From Georgenia muralis (GTDB lineage Bacteria; Actinomycetota; Actinomycetes; Actinomycetales; Actinomycetaceae), in NCBI RefSeq assembly GCF_003814705.1, contig NZ_RKRA01000001.1, forward strand, positions 3,664,776-3,728,775: a stretch of 64,000 nucleotides of DNA, written 5' to 3'. Shown here piece after piece: positions 35,022 to 47,607 of the stretch. The first letter of the stretch is position 1. Each line of letters starts with the position of its first letter. The notes under the pieces are model-generated. The model was not told the origin of the DNA. It searched no databases and saw only the letters and a list, made by a program, of their open reading frames with translations. A program made the position numbers and the translations under genes.

Positions 35022-36410
35022 TCAGTGGCCCGTGCGCGCCGCCAGGACCTCCTCGGCCCGCTCGGCGACGGCGGCCACGAGCTCGTCGTCGGGCAGCAGG
35101 TCCGGTCCGAGCATCTCCAGGAGGGCGCGCACGGCGTCGGCAACCCCTCCCTGCGCGGCCGCGACGACCTCCGCCTCGCGGGTGTCCTTGACCGGCGCGC
35201 CGTGCCCCTGCAGGTGCAGGACCCAGGCAGCCAGGGCTCGGACCGGGCCGGCGGGGAGCCGGCCGGCGGCGCGCTCGAGCCGCAGCGCCGGCAGGATGCG
35301 GACGGGGACCTTCTGGGAGCCGTCCGCGGCGATCTGCGCGAGGAGGTGACGCACGCGCGGGTTGGAGTAGCGGTCCAGCAGGGCGGCGCGGTACCGGGCG
35401 ACGTCGTCGGCCGGCACACTCAGGTGCTCGCCCGCCACGTCCCACCAGTCCTCCACCCAGCCCCGCACGACGGGGTCGGCGATGGCGTCGGCGACGGTCT
35501 CGTGCCCGAGGATCGTCGCGGCGTAGGCCATGAGCGAGTGCGAGCCGTTGAGCATCCAGAGCTTGCGCTGCTCGAAGGGGTGCACGTCGTCGACGACCTT
35601 CACCCCGGCCTCCTCCCACGCCGGCCGGCCGGCCGGGAACTCCCCGGAGACGACCCACTCGCTGAACGGCTCGGTGGGTACCGGGGACGCGTCGTCGTAG
35701 CCCTGGCTCTCCCGCACGGCGTCGCGCTCGGCGTCGGTCGTCGCCGGGGTGATCCGGTCGACCATCGAGGTCGCCCAGGAGACGTTCTCGTCCATCCAGC
35801 CGGTGAGCGACGGGTCGACGAGCTCGGCCAGCTCGACGACGACGCCGCGGAAGGTGGGCCCGTTGTCCGGGAGGTTGTCGCAGGGCAGCACCGTGATGGC
35901 ACCGGCCCCCGCCTCGCGGCGGGCGAGGAACCCGGCCACGAGCCGGGCCGGAGTCGTGCGCACCGGCGTGGTCGGGTCGGCCCGGAGCGTCTCCACGTCC
36001 GAGGCCACGTCCGGGTCGCCGACGGCGAGGTGGCCGTCTGGCCCGCGCATGTAGCCCGCCTCGGTGACGGTGGTGGTGATGATCGCCGTCTGCGGGGCGC
36101 GGAGGTAGTTCAGGAAGGCGGCGGCGTCCGTCGCCGGGTGGACGGCGGAGAGCGTGCTGATGATCTCGAAGGAGTCGCCGTCGGCGTGCCGGGTGATGAG
36201 CGTGTAGAGCCCGTCCTGGGGGCCCAGCGCCTCGGCGGTGTCGGGTCGCCGGCCGGTGAACGCGGCGATCCCCCACTCCCCCGCGTCCGGGGCGTGCTCG
36301 GTGTACCAGGCCTGGTGGGCGCGGGTGAAGTTGCCGACGCCGAGGTGCACGATCCGCACCGGCGCTGCGGGCCGGCCGTGGTGACGGCGGGTCAGTCGTT
36401 CGTTGCTCAC
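35022..36410 (-). CDS. uxuB: Mannitol dehydrogenase-family reductase, probably fructuronate reductase
   Basis: A 462-residue polyol-specific long-chain dehydrogenase that would reduce D-fructuronate to D-mannonate with NADH. The N-terminus has the NAD site IVHLGVGNFTRAHQAWY; the catalytic Lys-Asn-His are in RKLWMLNGSHSLMAY; TVLPCDNLPDNG is also conserved. The start is GTG 36410, overlapping the uxaC stop by GTGA. The neighbours uxaC and uidA make fructuronate the likely substrate; mannitol or arabinitol would be the alternative. A strong palindromic terminator follows. Confidence 0.85.
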   Translation of the reverse strand: MSNERLTRRHHGRPAAPVRIVHLGVGNFTRAHQAWYTEHAPDAGEWGIAAFTGRRPDTAEALGPQDGLYTLITRHADGDSFEIISTLSAVHPATDAAAFLNYLRAPQTAIITTTVTEAGYMRGPDGHLAVGDPDVASDVETLRADPTTPVRTTPARLVAGFLARREAGAGAITVLPCDNLPDNGPTFRGVVVELAELVDPSLTGWMDENVSWATSMVDRITPATTDAERDAVRESQGYDDASPVPTEPFSEWVVSGEFPAGRPAWEEAGVKVVDDVHPFEQRKLWMLNGSHSLMAYAATILGHETVADAIADPVVRGWVEDWWDVAGEHLSVPADDVARYRAALLDRYSNPRVRHLLAQIAADGSQKVPVRILPALRLERAAGRLPAGPVRALAAWVLHLQGHGAPVKDTREAEVVAAAQGGVADAVRALLEMLGPDLLPDDELVAAVAERAEEVLAARTGH

Positions 36411-37831
36411 AGCTTGAACGCCTTCCTGGGCTGGGTGACGACGAGGTCGTAGGCGCTGTCGAGCGCCTCGGCCATGGTCAGCCGGTGGTCCGCGACGAGC
36501 TCGGCGAGGAACGCCGAGTCGATCCGCCGGTTCATGTCGTGCCGGGCCGGGATCGAGAGGAAGGCCCGCGTGTCGTCGATGAAGCCCGACGTGCGGCTGA
36601 ACCCCGCGGAGCCGGTGATCGAGCGGCGGTAGCGCTTGATGCCCTCGGCCTCGTCGATGAACCACCACGGGGCCCCGACGTAGACCGAGGGGTAGAAGCC
36701 CGCCAGGGGGGCGAGCTCACGGGAGTAGACCGTCTCGTCGATGGTGAACAGCACGAGCTGGAAGTTCGGCGCCGTGCCGAAGGCCGAGAGCACGGGCTTG
36801 AGCGCCTCGGAGAACTCCACGGCCATCGGGATGTCGGCGCCGACGTCGGCACCGTGGGCGTCCAGGGTGGGCGTGTGGTGGTTGCGCACGACACCCGGGT
36901 GCATGGTCATGACCAGGCCGTCCTCGGAGGCCATGCGAGCCTGCTGGAAGACGAAGTGGCGGCGCAGCGTGTCGCCCTCCGTCGGGGTGATCTCGCCGGC
37001 GCGGGCCCGGGCGTACAGGCGCTGTGCCTCCGCGTCGTCGAGCCTCTCGGCGCGGGCGTCGCGGTGGGAGTGGTCGGAGGAGACGGCCCCGTGGGCCTTG
37101 AAGAACGCGCGGCGGTTCTCCATCGCCTCGACCCAGCCGGCGTAGGTGCCGGTGTCGACCCCGGCGACCTGGCCCAGGGTGTCGACCAGGGAGTTCCATG
37201 CGGGCGTAGCCGGCTCGAGGTACTTGTCGGGCCGCAAGGTCGGGGCGACCGTCCCCGTCCACGTCTCGTCGGCGGCGAGCTTGGCGTGGTGGCGCAGGTC
37301 GTCGGCGGGGTCGTCCGTGGTGGCGAGGAACTCGATACCGAAGCGCTGGTACAGGGCGCGGGGGCGGAACTCGGGGGTGGCGATGGCGGCGGTGATCCGG
37401 TCGTAGATCTCGTCGGCCGTCCGCTCCGAGGGAACGAGGGCGATGCCGAACACGTCGGAGAGCACCGACTCGAACCAGAACTTCATCGGCGTGCCGCGGT
37501 AGACCTTCCAGTGCTCGCACAGCAGGTGGAAGGCCCGGCGGCTCTGCTCGGGGGTCAGCTCACGGCCGCCGGCACCGAGGTCGGCGAGGTCGACGCCGGA
37601 GGCGTGCAGGAGCCGGTTGATGTAGTGGTCGGGGCTGATGAGGAGGGAGGTCGGGTCCGCGAACGGCTCGTCGTCGGCCAGCCACTGCGGCGGGACGTGC
37701 CCGTGCGGGGAGATGATCGGCAGGTCCTTGACGGACTCGTACAGCTCGCGGGCCAGGGGCCGGAGCGTGGGGTCCGCGGGGAGGAGGCGGTCGGGGTGGA
37801 CGTGGAGGACGTCATCGTCGGTGGTGGCCAT
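36407..37831 (-). CDS. uxaC: Glucuronate isomerase
   Basis: A 474-residue cytosolic isomerase converting D-glucuronate to D-fructuronate (and galacturonate to tagaturonate). It is an amidohydrolase-fold enzyme: LPIISPHGHVPPQWLADD carries the metal-binding His pair near residue 45; KFWFESVLSDVFG, MTMHPGVVRNHH and YPSVYVGAPWWFIDE are typical. ATG 37831 (MATTDDD) begins shortly before the conserved region. First gene of the uxaC-uxuB operon, with a palindromic operator 31-45 bp upstream. Confidence 0.95.
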   Translation of the reverse strand: MATTDDDVLHVHPDRLLPADPTLRPLARELYESVKDLPIISPHGHVPPQWLADDEPFADPTSLLISPDHYINRLLHASGVDLADLGAGGRELTPEQSRRAFHLLCEHWKVYRGTPMKFWFESVLSDVFGIALVPSERTADEIYDRITAAIATPEFRPRALYQRFGIEFLATTDDPADDLRHHAKLAADETWTGTVAPTLRPDKYLEPATPAWNSLVDTLGQVAGVDTGTYAGWVEAMENRRAFFKAHGAVSSDHSHRDARAERLDDAEAQRLYARARAGEITPTEGDTLRRHFVFQQARMASEDGLVMTMHPGVVRNHHTPTLDAHGADVGADIPMAVEFSEALKPVLSAFGTAPNFQLVLFTIDETVYSRELAPLAGFYPSVYVGAPWWFIDEAEGIKRYRRSITGSAGFSRTSGFIDDTRAFLSIPARHDMNRRIDSAFLAELVADHRLTMAEALDSAYDLVVTQPRKAFKL

Positions 37832-37861
37832 GCTGTCATCGTCCTGGCGGCCCCACCGTGC

Positions 37862-37875
37862 GGCAACGTGTTGCC
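37862..37875. promoter_or_regulatory. LacI-type operator upstream of uxaC
   Basis: GGCAACGTGTTGCC; the outer bases extend the arms to CGGCAAC/GTTGCCG (37861-37876). A further GTTGCC half-site follows at 37880-37885. It lies about 30 bp before the uxaC ATG, where bound protein would block transcription or initiation. Confidence 0.65.
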
Positions 37876-38059
37876 GGGTGTTGCCAGACGTCCGCGCCGT
37901 CACCCCGGTCCCGAGCGCGCGGGTCAGCGCCGAACCAGGAGCAACGGACGTCCTCGCTCACCCCGCCAGGTGCGCGTTCACCCGCACGGTCCTCGCTCAC
38001 CCGCCTCCCGCGTGCCCGGCCGCCGAGAGCGCGCCCAGCGTCGAACGCGCAGCCGCACC

Positions 38060-39133
38060 TCAGGGCTGCTCGGTGGCGGCAGCGGTGCTCGACCGCTCCA
38101 TGAGCTTGACGGGCACCACGACCGGCGGTCCCCCGCGCGGGTGGGCGCCCTTCATCTGGGCGACGAGGTTGCGCACCGCGGCCGAGCCGAGCGCCCGGCG
38201 CGGGGTCGCCACCGTCGTGAGGGAGGGGGTGACGAGGTCGGCGGCGAAGATGTTGTCGTAGCCCACGACGGAGACGTCCTCGGGCACCCGGACACCCCTC
38301 GCCTGGACCGCGCGCATGAACCCGATCGCGACGAGGTCGTTGTAGGCGATCACCCCGGTGGTGGGCGCCTGGAGCCACGCCTTCGCCCCTGCGATGCCGC
38401 CGGCGACCGTGGGGGCGAGAGGGCCGATGCGCCGGACGTGCACGCTGAGCTCCAGGGACGCCTCGCGCAGCCCGCGCCAGCGCATCCCGTCGGCCCACGA
38501 CGCCTCGGGGCCGGCGAGGTAGGTCACCGTGGTGTGGCCGAGCTCGCCGAGGTGCTCCAGCGCACGCCGCACGCCGCGGGGGTTGTCCGGGACGACCGAC
38601 GGGATCTCCCGCACGGCACGGTTGATGACGACCATCGGCTTCTGCTTGGCGATCATCCGGATCGCCGCGTCGGACATGCGCGACGTGCCCAGCACGATGC
38701 CGTCGACGATGGGCAGCGCCCGTTCGAGCGCGTCGCGCTCCTGCCGGTCGGACTCGCGCGAGTCCACGAGGACGACGATGTACCCGGCCTCGGCCGCCTC
38801 GTCCTGGACGCCGTTGATGATCTCGAAGTAGACGGGGTTGGTGATGTCCGGGACGACGAGGGCGATGAGGTTGGTGTGGGTGGTCGACAGCGCCCGCGCC
38901 ATCGGGTTGGTGCGGTAGCCCAGCTCGGCGGCGACCTTGCGGATCCGGTCCGCCGTCTCGGAGTTCACCCGCCCGGGCCGGGAGAAGGTGCGCGACACGG
39001 TCGACGGCGCCACCCCGGCGACCTGGGCGACGTCGTAGATCGTCGGAGCTCCCCGCCGCGGTCCGGGGCGCGCCTCGTCCGCGGGCACGGAATCCGTCCC
39101 GCGCTCCGGCCCCTCGTGCTCGTCGTCCGCCAC
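38060..39133 (-). CDS. LacI-family regulator of the glucuronide island
   Basis: A 357-residue LacI/GalR regulator. A 28-residue extension precedes the HTH (TIYDVAQVAGVAPSTVSRTF). The hinge helix (NPMARALST) follows, then a periplasmic-binding-protein-like effector domain (LIALVVPDITNPVYFEIING, GVIAYNDLVAIGFM, DVSVVGYDNI). It starts at GTG 39133 with GAGGGGG upstream. It is divergent from uidA and near matching palindromes in the uxaC, TRAP and its own promoters. The effector is presumably a uronate or glucuronide. Repression is the usual mode for this family but is not shown here. Confidence 0.9.
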   Translation of the reverse strand: MADDEHEGPERGTDSVPADEARPGPRRGAPTIYDVAQVAGVAPSTVSRTFSRPGRVNSETADRIRKVAAELGYRTNPMARALSTTHTNLIALVVPDITNPVYFEIINGVQDEAAEAGYIVVLVDSRESDRQERDALERALPIVDGIVLGTSRMSDAAIRMIAKQKPMVVINRAVREIPSVVPDNPRGVRRALEHLGELGHTTVTYLAGPEASWADGMRWRGLREASLELSVHVRRIGPLAPTVAGGIAGAKAWLQAPTTGVIAYNDLVAIGFMRAVQARGVRVPEDVSVVGYDNIFAADLVTPSLTTVATPRRALGSAAVRNLVAQMKGAHPRGGPPVVVPVKLMERSSTAAATEQP

Positions 39134-39170
39134 CGGCGGGCCCCCTCGATCGTGCGCCGGTGCAACATCC

Positions 39171-39184
39171 GGCAAACGGTTGCG
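39171..39184. promoter_or_regulatory. LacI-type operator in the lacI-uidA intergenic region
   Basis: GGCAAACGGTTGCG contains GCAAACGGTTGC, the classic LacI-family form with a central CG. It lies 38 bp upstream of the regulator GTG and about 193 bp before uidA. An extra GCAAC half-site is at 39162-39166. Confidence 0.6.
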
Positions 39185-39220
39185 ACTCTCCCGGCAGCCT
39201 AGTGGGAACCGTCGCGCTGA

Positions 39221-41224
<2,004 letters not shown>

Positions 41225-41354
41225 GGGTCCGGGGCGGGCCCGCGGCTGAGGCGCCGGCGCGCCGCCGCGGCAACCCGTGGCACGGACGTGGCGGCGGGCG
41301 GCGGTCCCGGCGAGGATGGCACGCGTACGGTGAGGGACCGACGAAGGAGGACCG

Positions 41355-42215
41355 GTGGCACCACGCTTCGACCGGCTGGCCGGTGAGGACCTGGCCCGCG
41401 CCGACGCCGTCGGCGCGCTGCTGACGGGCACGGCCCCGCTGGGGGTGGCGTACTCCGGCGGGGTCGACTCCGCGACGCTCCTCGCCCTGGCGGTGCGGGC
41501 GCTGGGCCCTGGCGACGTCGTGGCCCTCCTCGGCGTCTCGCCCTCCCTCGCCCGCAGCGAGCGGGCGACGGCGCACGAGACCGCCGCGTTCGTCGGCGCC
41601 CGTCTCGTCGAGGTGCCCACCCGCGAGGGCGAGAACCCGGACTACGTCCGCAACGGCGTCGACCGCTGCTTCTTCTGCAAGGACGAGCTCTTCGGCCGGA
41701 TCGACCACGAGGTGGTCCGCGACCACGGTCTCGTCGCCGTCGCCTACGGCGAGAACGCCGACGACACCCTGCGGCCGGACCGGCCCGGCTCCCGGGCCGC
41801 GACCGAGCACCGCGTGCTCCGGCCCCTGGCGGACGCGGGCCTGACCAAGGCGCACGTGCGCTCCCTCGCCCGGGCGATGGCCCTGCCGGTGGCCGACAAG
41901 CCGGCCGCCCCGTGCCTGGCGTCCCGCATCCCCCACGGGCAGGAGGTGACCCCCGCCAAGCTGCGCCAGGTCGAGCGCGCGGAGGAGGTCCTGCGCGAGC
42001 TGGGGTTCAGCGACGGGCGCGTGCGCCACCACGGCGACATCGCCCGCGTCGAGCTGCCGGTGGCGGAGATCCCCCGTGCCGTCGGCGACGACGTGCGGGA
42101 GCTCCTCGAGAGCGGCGTCCGGGCGGCGGGGTTCCGCTACGTCGTCGTGGACCTCGGCGGCATCCGGTCGGGCGGGTTCACCCTGCCCCTGCTCGCGGCC
42201 GGCCACCGTGGCTGA
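41355..42215 (+). CDS. larE: LarE, sacrificial sulfur transferase for the nickel-pincer cofactor
   Basis: A 286-residue PP-loop ATPase that adenylates the LarB product and donates sulfur from its own cysteine. The PP-loop is AYSGGVDSATLL (about residues 32-43). CFFCKDELFGR is the conserved Cys pair region, and the sacrificial Cys is in APCLASRIPHG. It is of normal length. GTG 41355 has AAGGAGG upstream. It overlaps larB by 8 bp. A single sacrificial Cys means each LarE would donate one sulfur, so two LarE molecules are used per cofactor. Confidence 0.93.
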   Translation: MAPRFDRLAGEDLARADAVGALLTGTAPLGVAYSGGVDSATLLALAVRALGPGDVVALLGVSPSLARSERATAHETAAFVGARLVEVPTREGENPDYVRNGVDRCFFCKDELFGRIDHEVVRDHGLVAVAYGENADDTLRPDRPGSRAATEHRVLRPLADAGLTKAHVRSLARAMALPVADKPAAPCLASRIPHGQEVTPAKLRQVERAEEVLRELGFSDGRVRHHGDIARVELPVAEIPRAVGDDVRELLESGVRAAGFRYVVVDLGGIRSGGFTLPLLAAGHRG

Positions 42216-42903
42216 GCCCGACGGCGTCGTCCCCGGCGTGGCGGAGCTCGACCACGACCGTGCCCGGCGTCGCGGCTACCCCGAGGCGGTCTACTGCGAG
42301 GGCAAGTCCCCCGACCAGCTGCGCCGGATCGCCACCGCCCTCGCGGCCCGGCCCGGGGACGCCGCGACGATCTTCACCCGCGCCGACGACGTGCGGGCGG
42401 CGGCCGTCCTGGAGGTGCTGCCCGACGCGCGTCACGAGCCCGACGCACGCCTGCTCGCGTGGCCGCCGGGCGAGCCGGACCCCACCGGTGGACTCGTCGT
42501 CGTCGTCTGCGCCGGGACGTCCGACCTCCCCGTGGCCCGGGAGGCCGAGCTCACGGCCCGCTACCTCGGCCGGCGCACCGAGCTGGTCGTCGACGTCGGG
42601 GTGGCGGGCATCCACCGGGTCCTCGCCCGGGTGGAGACCCTGCGGGCGGCCGACGCCGTCGTCGTGGTCGCCGGGATGGACGGCGCGCTGCCGGGTGTCG
42701 TCGCCGGGCTGGTCTCGGCCCCGGTCGTGGCGGTGCCCACCTCGGTCGGGTACGGCGCGGCCTTCGAGGGGCTCGCACCGCTGCTGACCATGCTCAACGC
42801 GTGCGCGCCGGGCGTGGGCGTCGTCAACATCGACAACGGCTACGGCGGCGGCCACCTCGCCGCCCAGATCGCCGCCCCGCGCGCCGGTGGGAGGATGGGG
42901 TGA
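42208..42903 (+). CDS. larB: LarB, pyridinium dicarboxylate synthase
   Basis: A 231-residue cytosolic enzyme that carboxylates nicotinic acid adenine dinucleotide and cleaves its phosphoanhydride, the first step of the nickel-pincer cofactor. The N-terminal region RRRGYPEAVYCEGKSPDQL is typical. The PurE-like core shows VVVVCAGTSDLPVAREA, DVGVAGIHR, VAGMDGALPGVVAGLVSAPV and AVPTSVGYG. GTG 42208 starts inside the end of larE (8-bp overlap). Its stop overlaps the HIT gene start by one base. Slightly short at the N-terminus compared with some relatives. Confidence 0.92.
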   Translation: MAEPDGVVPGVAELDHDRARRRGYPEAVYCEGKSPDQLRRIATALAARPGDAATIFTRADDVRAAAVLEVLPDARHEPDARLLAWPPGEPDPTGGLVVVVCAGTSDLPVAREAELTARYLGRRTELVVDVGVAGIHRVLARVETLRAADAVVVVAGMDGALPGVVAGLVSAPVVAVPTSVGYGAAFEGLAPLLTMLNACAPGVGVVNIDNGYGGGHLAAQIAAPRAGGRMG

Positions 42904-43349
42904 TGAGCGTCTTCACCAGCATCATCGCCGGCGACATCCCCGGCCGGTTCGTCTGGGCCGACGACCTCTGCGTCGTCCTGGCCACCATCGCGCCGATCAC
43001 CGACGGCCACATGCTCGTCGTCCCGCGCGCGGAGGTCACCCGGTACACCGACGCCGACGACGCCCTGCTGGCCCACCTGGCCGTCGTCGCCAAGCGGGTC
43101 GGTCAGGCCCAGCAGGTGGCCTACGGCGCCCCGCGAGCCGCGGTGCTCGTGGCCGGCTTCGAGGTCGACCACCTCCACCTGCACGTCCTGCCGGCGTGGG
43201 ACGAGCAGTCCCTGCGCTTCGACAACGCTCGCCACGACCTGCCCGCCGAGGAGCTCGACGCGGCCACCGAGACGGTGCGCGCCGCCCTGCGCGACGCCGG
43301 CTGGGGTGCGCAGGTGCCTGTCTCGGCGGACTCGCCCGCGCTGGCCTGA
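42903..43349 (+). CDS. HIT-family nucleotide-binding protein
   Basis: A 148-residue histidine-triad protein; relatives hydrolyse or transfer nucleoside phosphates and adenylated compounds. The triad is VDHLHLHVLP (HxHxHxxP), with PITDGHMLVVPR upstream. ATG 42903 shares a base with the larB stop (TGATG), so it is translated with larE-larB. A role in clearing adenylated intermediates or AMP products of cofactor synthesis is possible but only inferred from position. The gene ends 6 bp before the stop of the convergent phosphoesterase. Confidence 0.9.
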   Translation: MSVFTSIIAGDIPGRFVWADDLCVVLATIAPITDGHMLVVPRAEVTRYTDADDALLAHLAVVAKRVGQAQQVAYGAPRAAVLVAGFEVDHLHLHVLPAWDEQSLRFDNARHDLPAEELDAATETVRAALRDAGWGAQVPVSADSPALA

Positions 43350-43355
43350 GGCGGC

Positions 43356-45359
43356 TCAGCCCGCCGAGCCCGGCGCCGCGACGTCGGTCCCCGACCCGCC
43401 GTCCGCCCCGGGCCCGGTCCCCGCGTCGTCCGGCCCCGGCTCCACGGCCTCGCCGCCGTCCGTGCCGGGACCGGTGCGCGTCTCCGGCTCCGGGAAGCGG
43501 AACCACGTACCCAGCCGCACGGAGGCGTCGGTACCCACGAGGATGCGGCGGTAGTCCATCGGCTCGCCGGTCGCGCGGTCGATCCGCAGGACCGTCAGCT
43601 CGGCGTCGGAGGTCAGCGGCCCGACGGTCGCGCCCCCGCCGGCCCCGCCCCCGGTGGAGGTGCTCACGTAGCGCAGCCCGGCCCCGAGCGGCTCCGGACC
43701 CACCGTCCGGTGCCAGTGGCCCGAGAGCTGCAGGGGCACGCAGCCCGACTCCATGGTGGCGGTGCCCGCGCGGGGGTTGTGGGTGAGCAGGAGGTCGACC
43801 GGGTCACCGTCGTCCCGCGCGTCGCAGGCCGTCCGGGCGAGCCGCTCCGCCATCTCCGGGATCGTCTCGTCCCGCTCCGGCCGGGTGCCGGCGCCGATCG
43901 CGGTGAGGTTGGGGTCGGTGTCGCCGAGGATGCGGACACCGGCGACGTCGACGACGTCGCCGCCCAGCACCGTCCACCCGGCGGCGCGTTCCTGCTCGGC
44001 CGTGGTCACCGAGTCGTGGTTGCCGGTCGCGACGACGATCGGGACGCCCCCGGGCACCGCCCCGGCGAACGCGTCCACGCAGTACGACTCCACCGAGCTG
44101 CCCGAGACCACCGTGTCACCCGCGTCGAGCACCGCGTCGGCCGCGAACGCATCGACGGCGGCGGTGATGACGTCGGCCATGCCGACGTTGCAGTGCAGGT
44201 CCGAGACCAGGACGAACGTGACGGGCTCCGGCTCGGGCTCCGGCTCCGGCTCGTCCTCAGGCGACGCGCCACCGGGCACGCCCGCGGCGTCCGGCTCGGC
44301 AAGGGTGCCGCCCGGTTCGAGGGGTGCGTCCGCCTCGGAGGGGGTGTCGCCCGGCTCGGCGAGGGGTGCGTCCGGCTCGGCAGCGTCGGGGCCCGCCGGG
44401 GGTGGGTTGACGGCGTCGGCGCCCGGCGCCGGGGTCTCGACGGCGTCCGCGTCGGGGTCGGCCGCCCGGCCGGCGGCACCGTCGACCGGTACCGGCCCGG
44501 TCTCCGGCGTGCCGGTGGCGTCGTCCAGCAGGAGCGGCGGAGGCGCGACCGGCGCCGACTGGTCGTCCTCGGCGAGCGCCGTGCGCAGGTTCTGCGACGC
44601 GAGGGCGTAGAACTCCTCGTTCTCCTCGTAGGCGTCACGCAGCACGTGGCCGTACGTGGCGATGAGGTCCGCGAGCCGGCCCGTGATCTGCACCCCCTCC
44701 ATCGGCGTGCCGTCCAGGACCGGCGGGCTGAGCCCCACGACGGGGCGCTGCTGTACCGCCGGCACGATGACGGCGGCGACGAGCGCCAGCGACGCGACCA
44801 CGCCGAGCGGCGTGACCCCGGGCCGAGCGAGCGCCGCCCGCACGTGGTCGCGCAGGAGGCCCTGGGAGGCCAGTCGCCCCGCAGCGATGAGGACGAGGGC
44901 GACCGACCAGACGACGGCGGTGCGGCCCAGGGCGTCGGCGACCAGCCCACGGGTCGCGGCGGCGACGGCGGCCTCGGGGTGGCTGAAGAGCTGGGCGTAG
45001 GCCTGGAGGTCGGCCAGGAGGCCGGTCATCGGGCTGCCGGTGGTCCCGAGCTGGAGCGGGATCTCGCGGACGACCACCTTGATGCCCAGCGGCCACGGGA
45101 GTGGCGAGTCCGCCACCACGGCCCCGAGCGGGCCCAGCTCGACGGTCGCCTGCCGGTCGAGCGTGACCTGGTAGTCAGCCTCGTGCGGTCCGAGGGAGGC
45201 GCGGGTGGACGCCGTCGAGACACCGACCGCGAGCGCGAGGAGGCCGGTGACGAGCAGGGTCGCGGCGGTGCGCAGCACCCGCCGGGTCGTGGGGGTCTGC
45301 CGGTGCCACCACGCCCAGCGACGCTGCATCGGGACCGGGTCGCTCATCAGGTCCATCAT
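43356..45359 (-). CDS. Membrane-anchored metallophosphoesterase
   Basis: A protein of about 667 residues. It has TM helices near residues 25-45 and two more around 150-210, separated by an extracytoplasmic segment. A roughly 100-residue linker very rich in Pro, Ala, Glu and Asp follows (it includes EPEPEPEPEP). The C-terminal calcineurin-like phosphoesterase has all metal motifs: VSDLHCN, DAGDTV, TGNHDS, LTHNP and SGHWHR. It may act on the cell surface; the substrate is unknown. The start is uncertain among ATGs 45359, 45356 and 45347. The tail after the catalytic domain is again Pro/Gly/Asp-rich. Confidence 0.82.
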   Translation of the reverse strand: MMDLMSDPVPMQRRWAWWHRQTPTTRRVLRTAATLLVTGLLALAVGVSTASTRASLGPHEADYQVTLDRQATVELGPLGAVVADSPLPWPLGIKVVVREIPLQLGTTGSPMTGLLADLQAYAQLFSHPEAAVAAATRGLVADALGRTAVVWSVALVLIAAGRLASQGLLRDHVRAALARPGVTPLGVVASLALVAAVIVPAVQQRPVVGLSPPVLDGTPMEGVQITGRLADLIATYGHVLRDAYEENEEFYALASQNLRTALAEDDQSAPVAPPPLLLDDATGTPETGPVPVDGAAGRAADPDADAVETPAPGADAVNPPPAGPDAAEPDAPLAEPGDTPSEADAPLEPGGTLAEPDAAGVPGGASPEDEPEPEPEPEPVTFVLVSDLHCNVGMADVITAAVDAFAADAVLDAGDTVVSGSSVESYCVDAFAGAVPGGVPIVVATGNHDSVTTAEQERAAGWTVLGGDVVDVAGVRILGDTDPNLTAIGAGTRPERDETIPEMAERLARTACDARDDGDPVDLLLTHNPRAGTATMESGCVPLQLSGHWHRTVGPEPLGAGLRYVSTSTGGGAGGGATVGPLTSDAELTVLRIDRATGEPMDYRRILVGTDASVRLGTWFRFPEPETRTGPGTDGGEAVEPGPDDAGTGPGADGGSGTDVAAPGSAG

Positions 45360-45472
45360 CCCCTGTCCCCGCACGGATCGCCCGGCGCCGGGCCCGGCGT
45401 GCGTGAGACCGTGGCACCGACCATCCTGAGGACGGCGGCCACGGCCGGCTCGCCTCGGCAGAGGGAGGCTCC

Positions 45473-46948
<1,476 letters not shown>

Positions 46949-47033
46949 CACCCCGACGCCCTGAATCGACGTCGCCGAGCCGGACGCCGGACAATGACGC
47001 CGTGCCGGAGGTCGGACGGAACCGGACCGGACG

Positions 47034-47474
47034 TCAGACGGCGACACCGCCGAGCCAGGCGGTGACGCTGACGATGAAGCCGTTGAGGCCGATCGCGAGC
47101 CCCGCCAGGGCGGGCCAGGTCGGATGGCGCCGCTGGGCGAGGGAGACCACACCGAGCACCGCCGCGACGAGGGAGAGGATGAGCGAGACGAACCGGTTCA
47201 CCGCCGTGTAGGTCTCGTCCGCCCCTCCCGGCGCCCCGGCGGAGTAGGCGTAGACGGCCTGCCACACGGTCAGGGCCACGGCCACCACAAGGGCCGTCCA
47301 CGCGACGGCGTCGGTGCGGCGTTCGGACCCAGCGCCGCGCGCGCCGGCCCCGGACGCCGCACCCTCGCGCCCGGACACGTCACGGTCACGTGCGCCGCGG
47401 CCCGCCCCGCGCTCAGCGCCCGCGGCGCCGGACCGGTCCGGATGGGCCGGGGTGCCCGACGGTTCGTCTCTCAC
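47034..47474 (-). CDS. Small membrane protein, unknown function
   Basis: A 146-residue protein I do not recognise. The N-terminal half (about 55 residues) is a charged Gly/Ala/Arg-rich cytosolic tail. Then come TM segments VAWTALVVAVALTVWQAVYAY, SLILSLVAAVLGVVSLA and WPALAGLAIGLNGFIVSVTAWL. GTG 47474 is chosen because GAGGAGA lies 6 nt upstream. It diverges from larA; a 26-bp palindrome lies in the shared promoter region, 27 bp upstream of this start. Confidence 0.6.
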   Translation of the reverse strand: MRDEPSGTPAHPDRSGAAGAERGAGRGARDRDVSGREGAASGAGARGAGSERRTDAVAWTALVVAVALTVWQAVYAYSAGAPGGADETYTAVNRFVSLILSLVAAVLGVVSLAQRRHPTWPALAGLAIGLNGFIVSVTAWLGGVAV

Positions 47475-47500
47475 GATGGTCTCCTCGCGTCCCGGGCCGA

Positions 47501-47526
47501 CCGGTCGTCCCGTACGGGACGACCGG
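47501..47526. promoter_or_regulatory. Perfect 26-bp palindrome between larA and the divergent membrane gene
   Basis: Half-site CCGGTCGTCCCGT is followed immediately by its exact complement, centred on CGTACG. It is 27 bp from the start of the membrane gene and 81 bp from larA. A further GACGACCG half repeat follows at about 47527. A perfect loop-free palindrome in a divergent promoter is most likely a regulator binding site. Confidence 0.6.
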
Positions 47527-47571
47527 GACGACCGCTGGTATGAGCCTGCCACGCCGGGCCGGCCCCCACCC

Positions 47572-47601
47572 CCGACACGGCCGTGACGCCCCCACTAGGA
47601 T
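47572..47601 (+). promoter_or_regulatory. larA: larA promoter, leaderless
   Basis: CCGACA (47572-47577) and TAGGAT (47596-47601) are separated by 18 bp. The -10 box ends 6 nt before ATG 47608 and no ribosome site is present, which suggests that transcription starts at the larA ATG. Confidence 0.5.
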
Positions 47602-47607
47602 CGGTCC

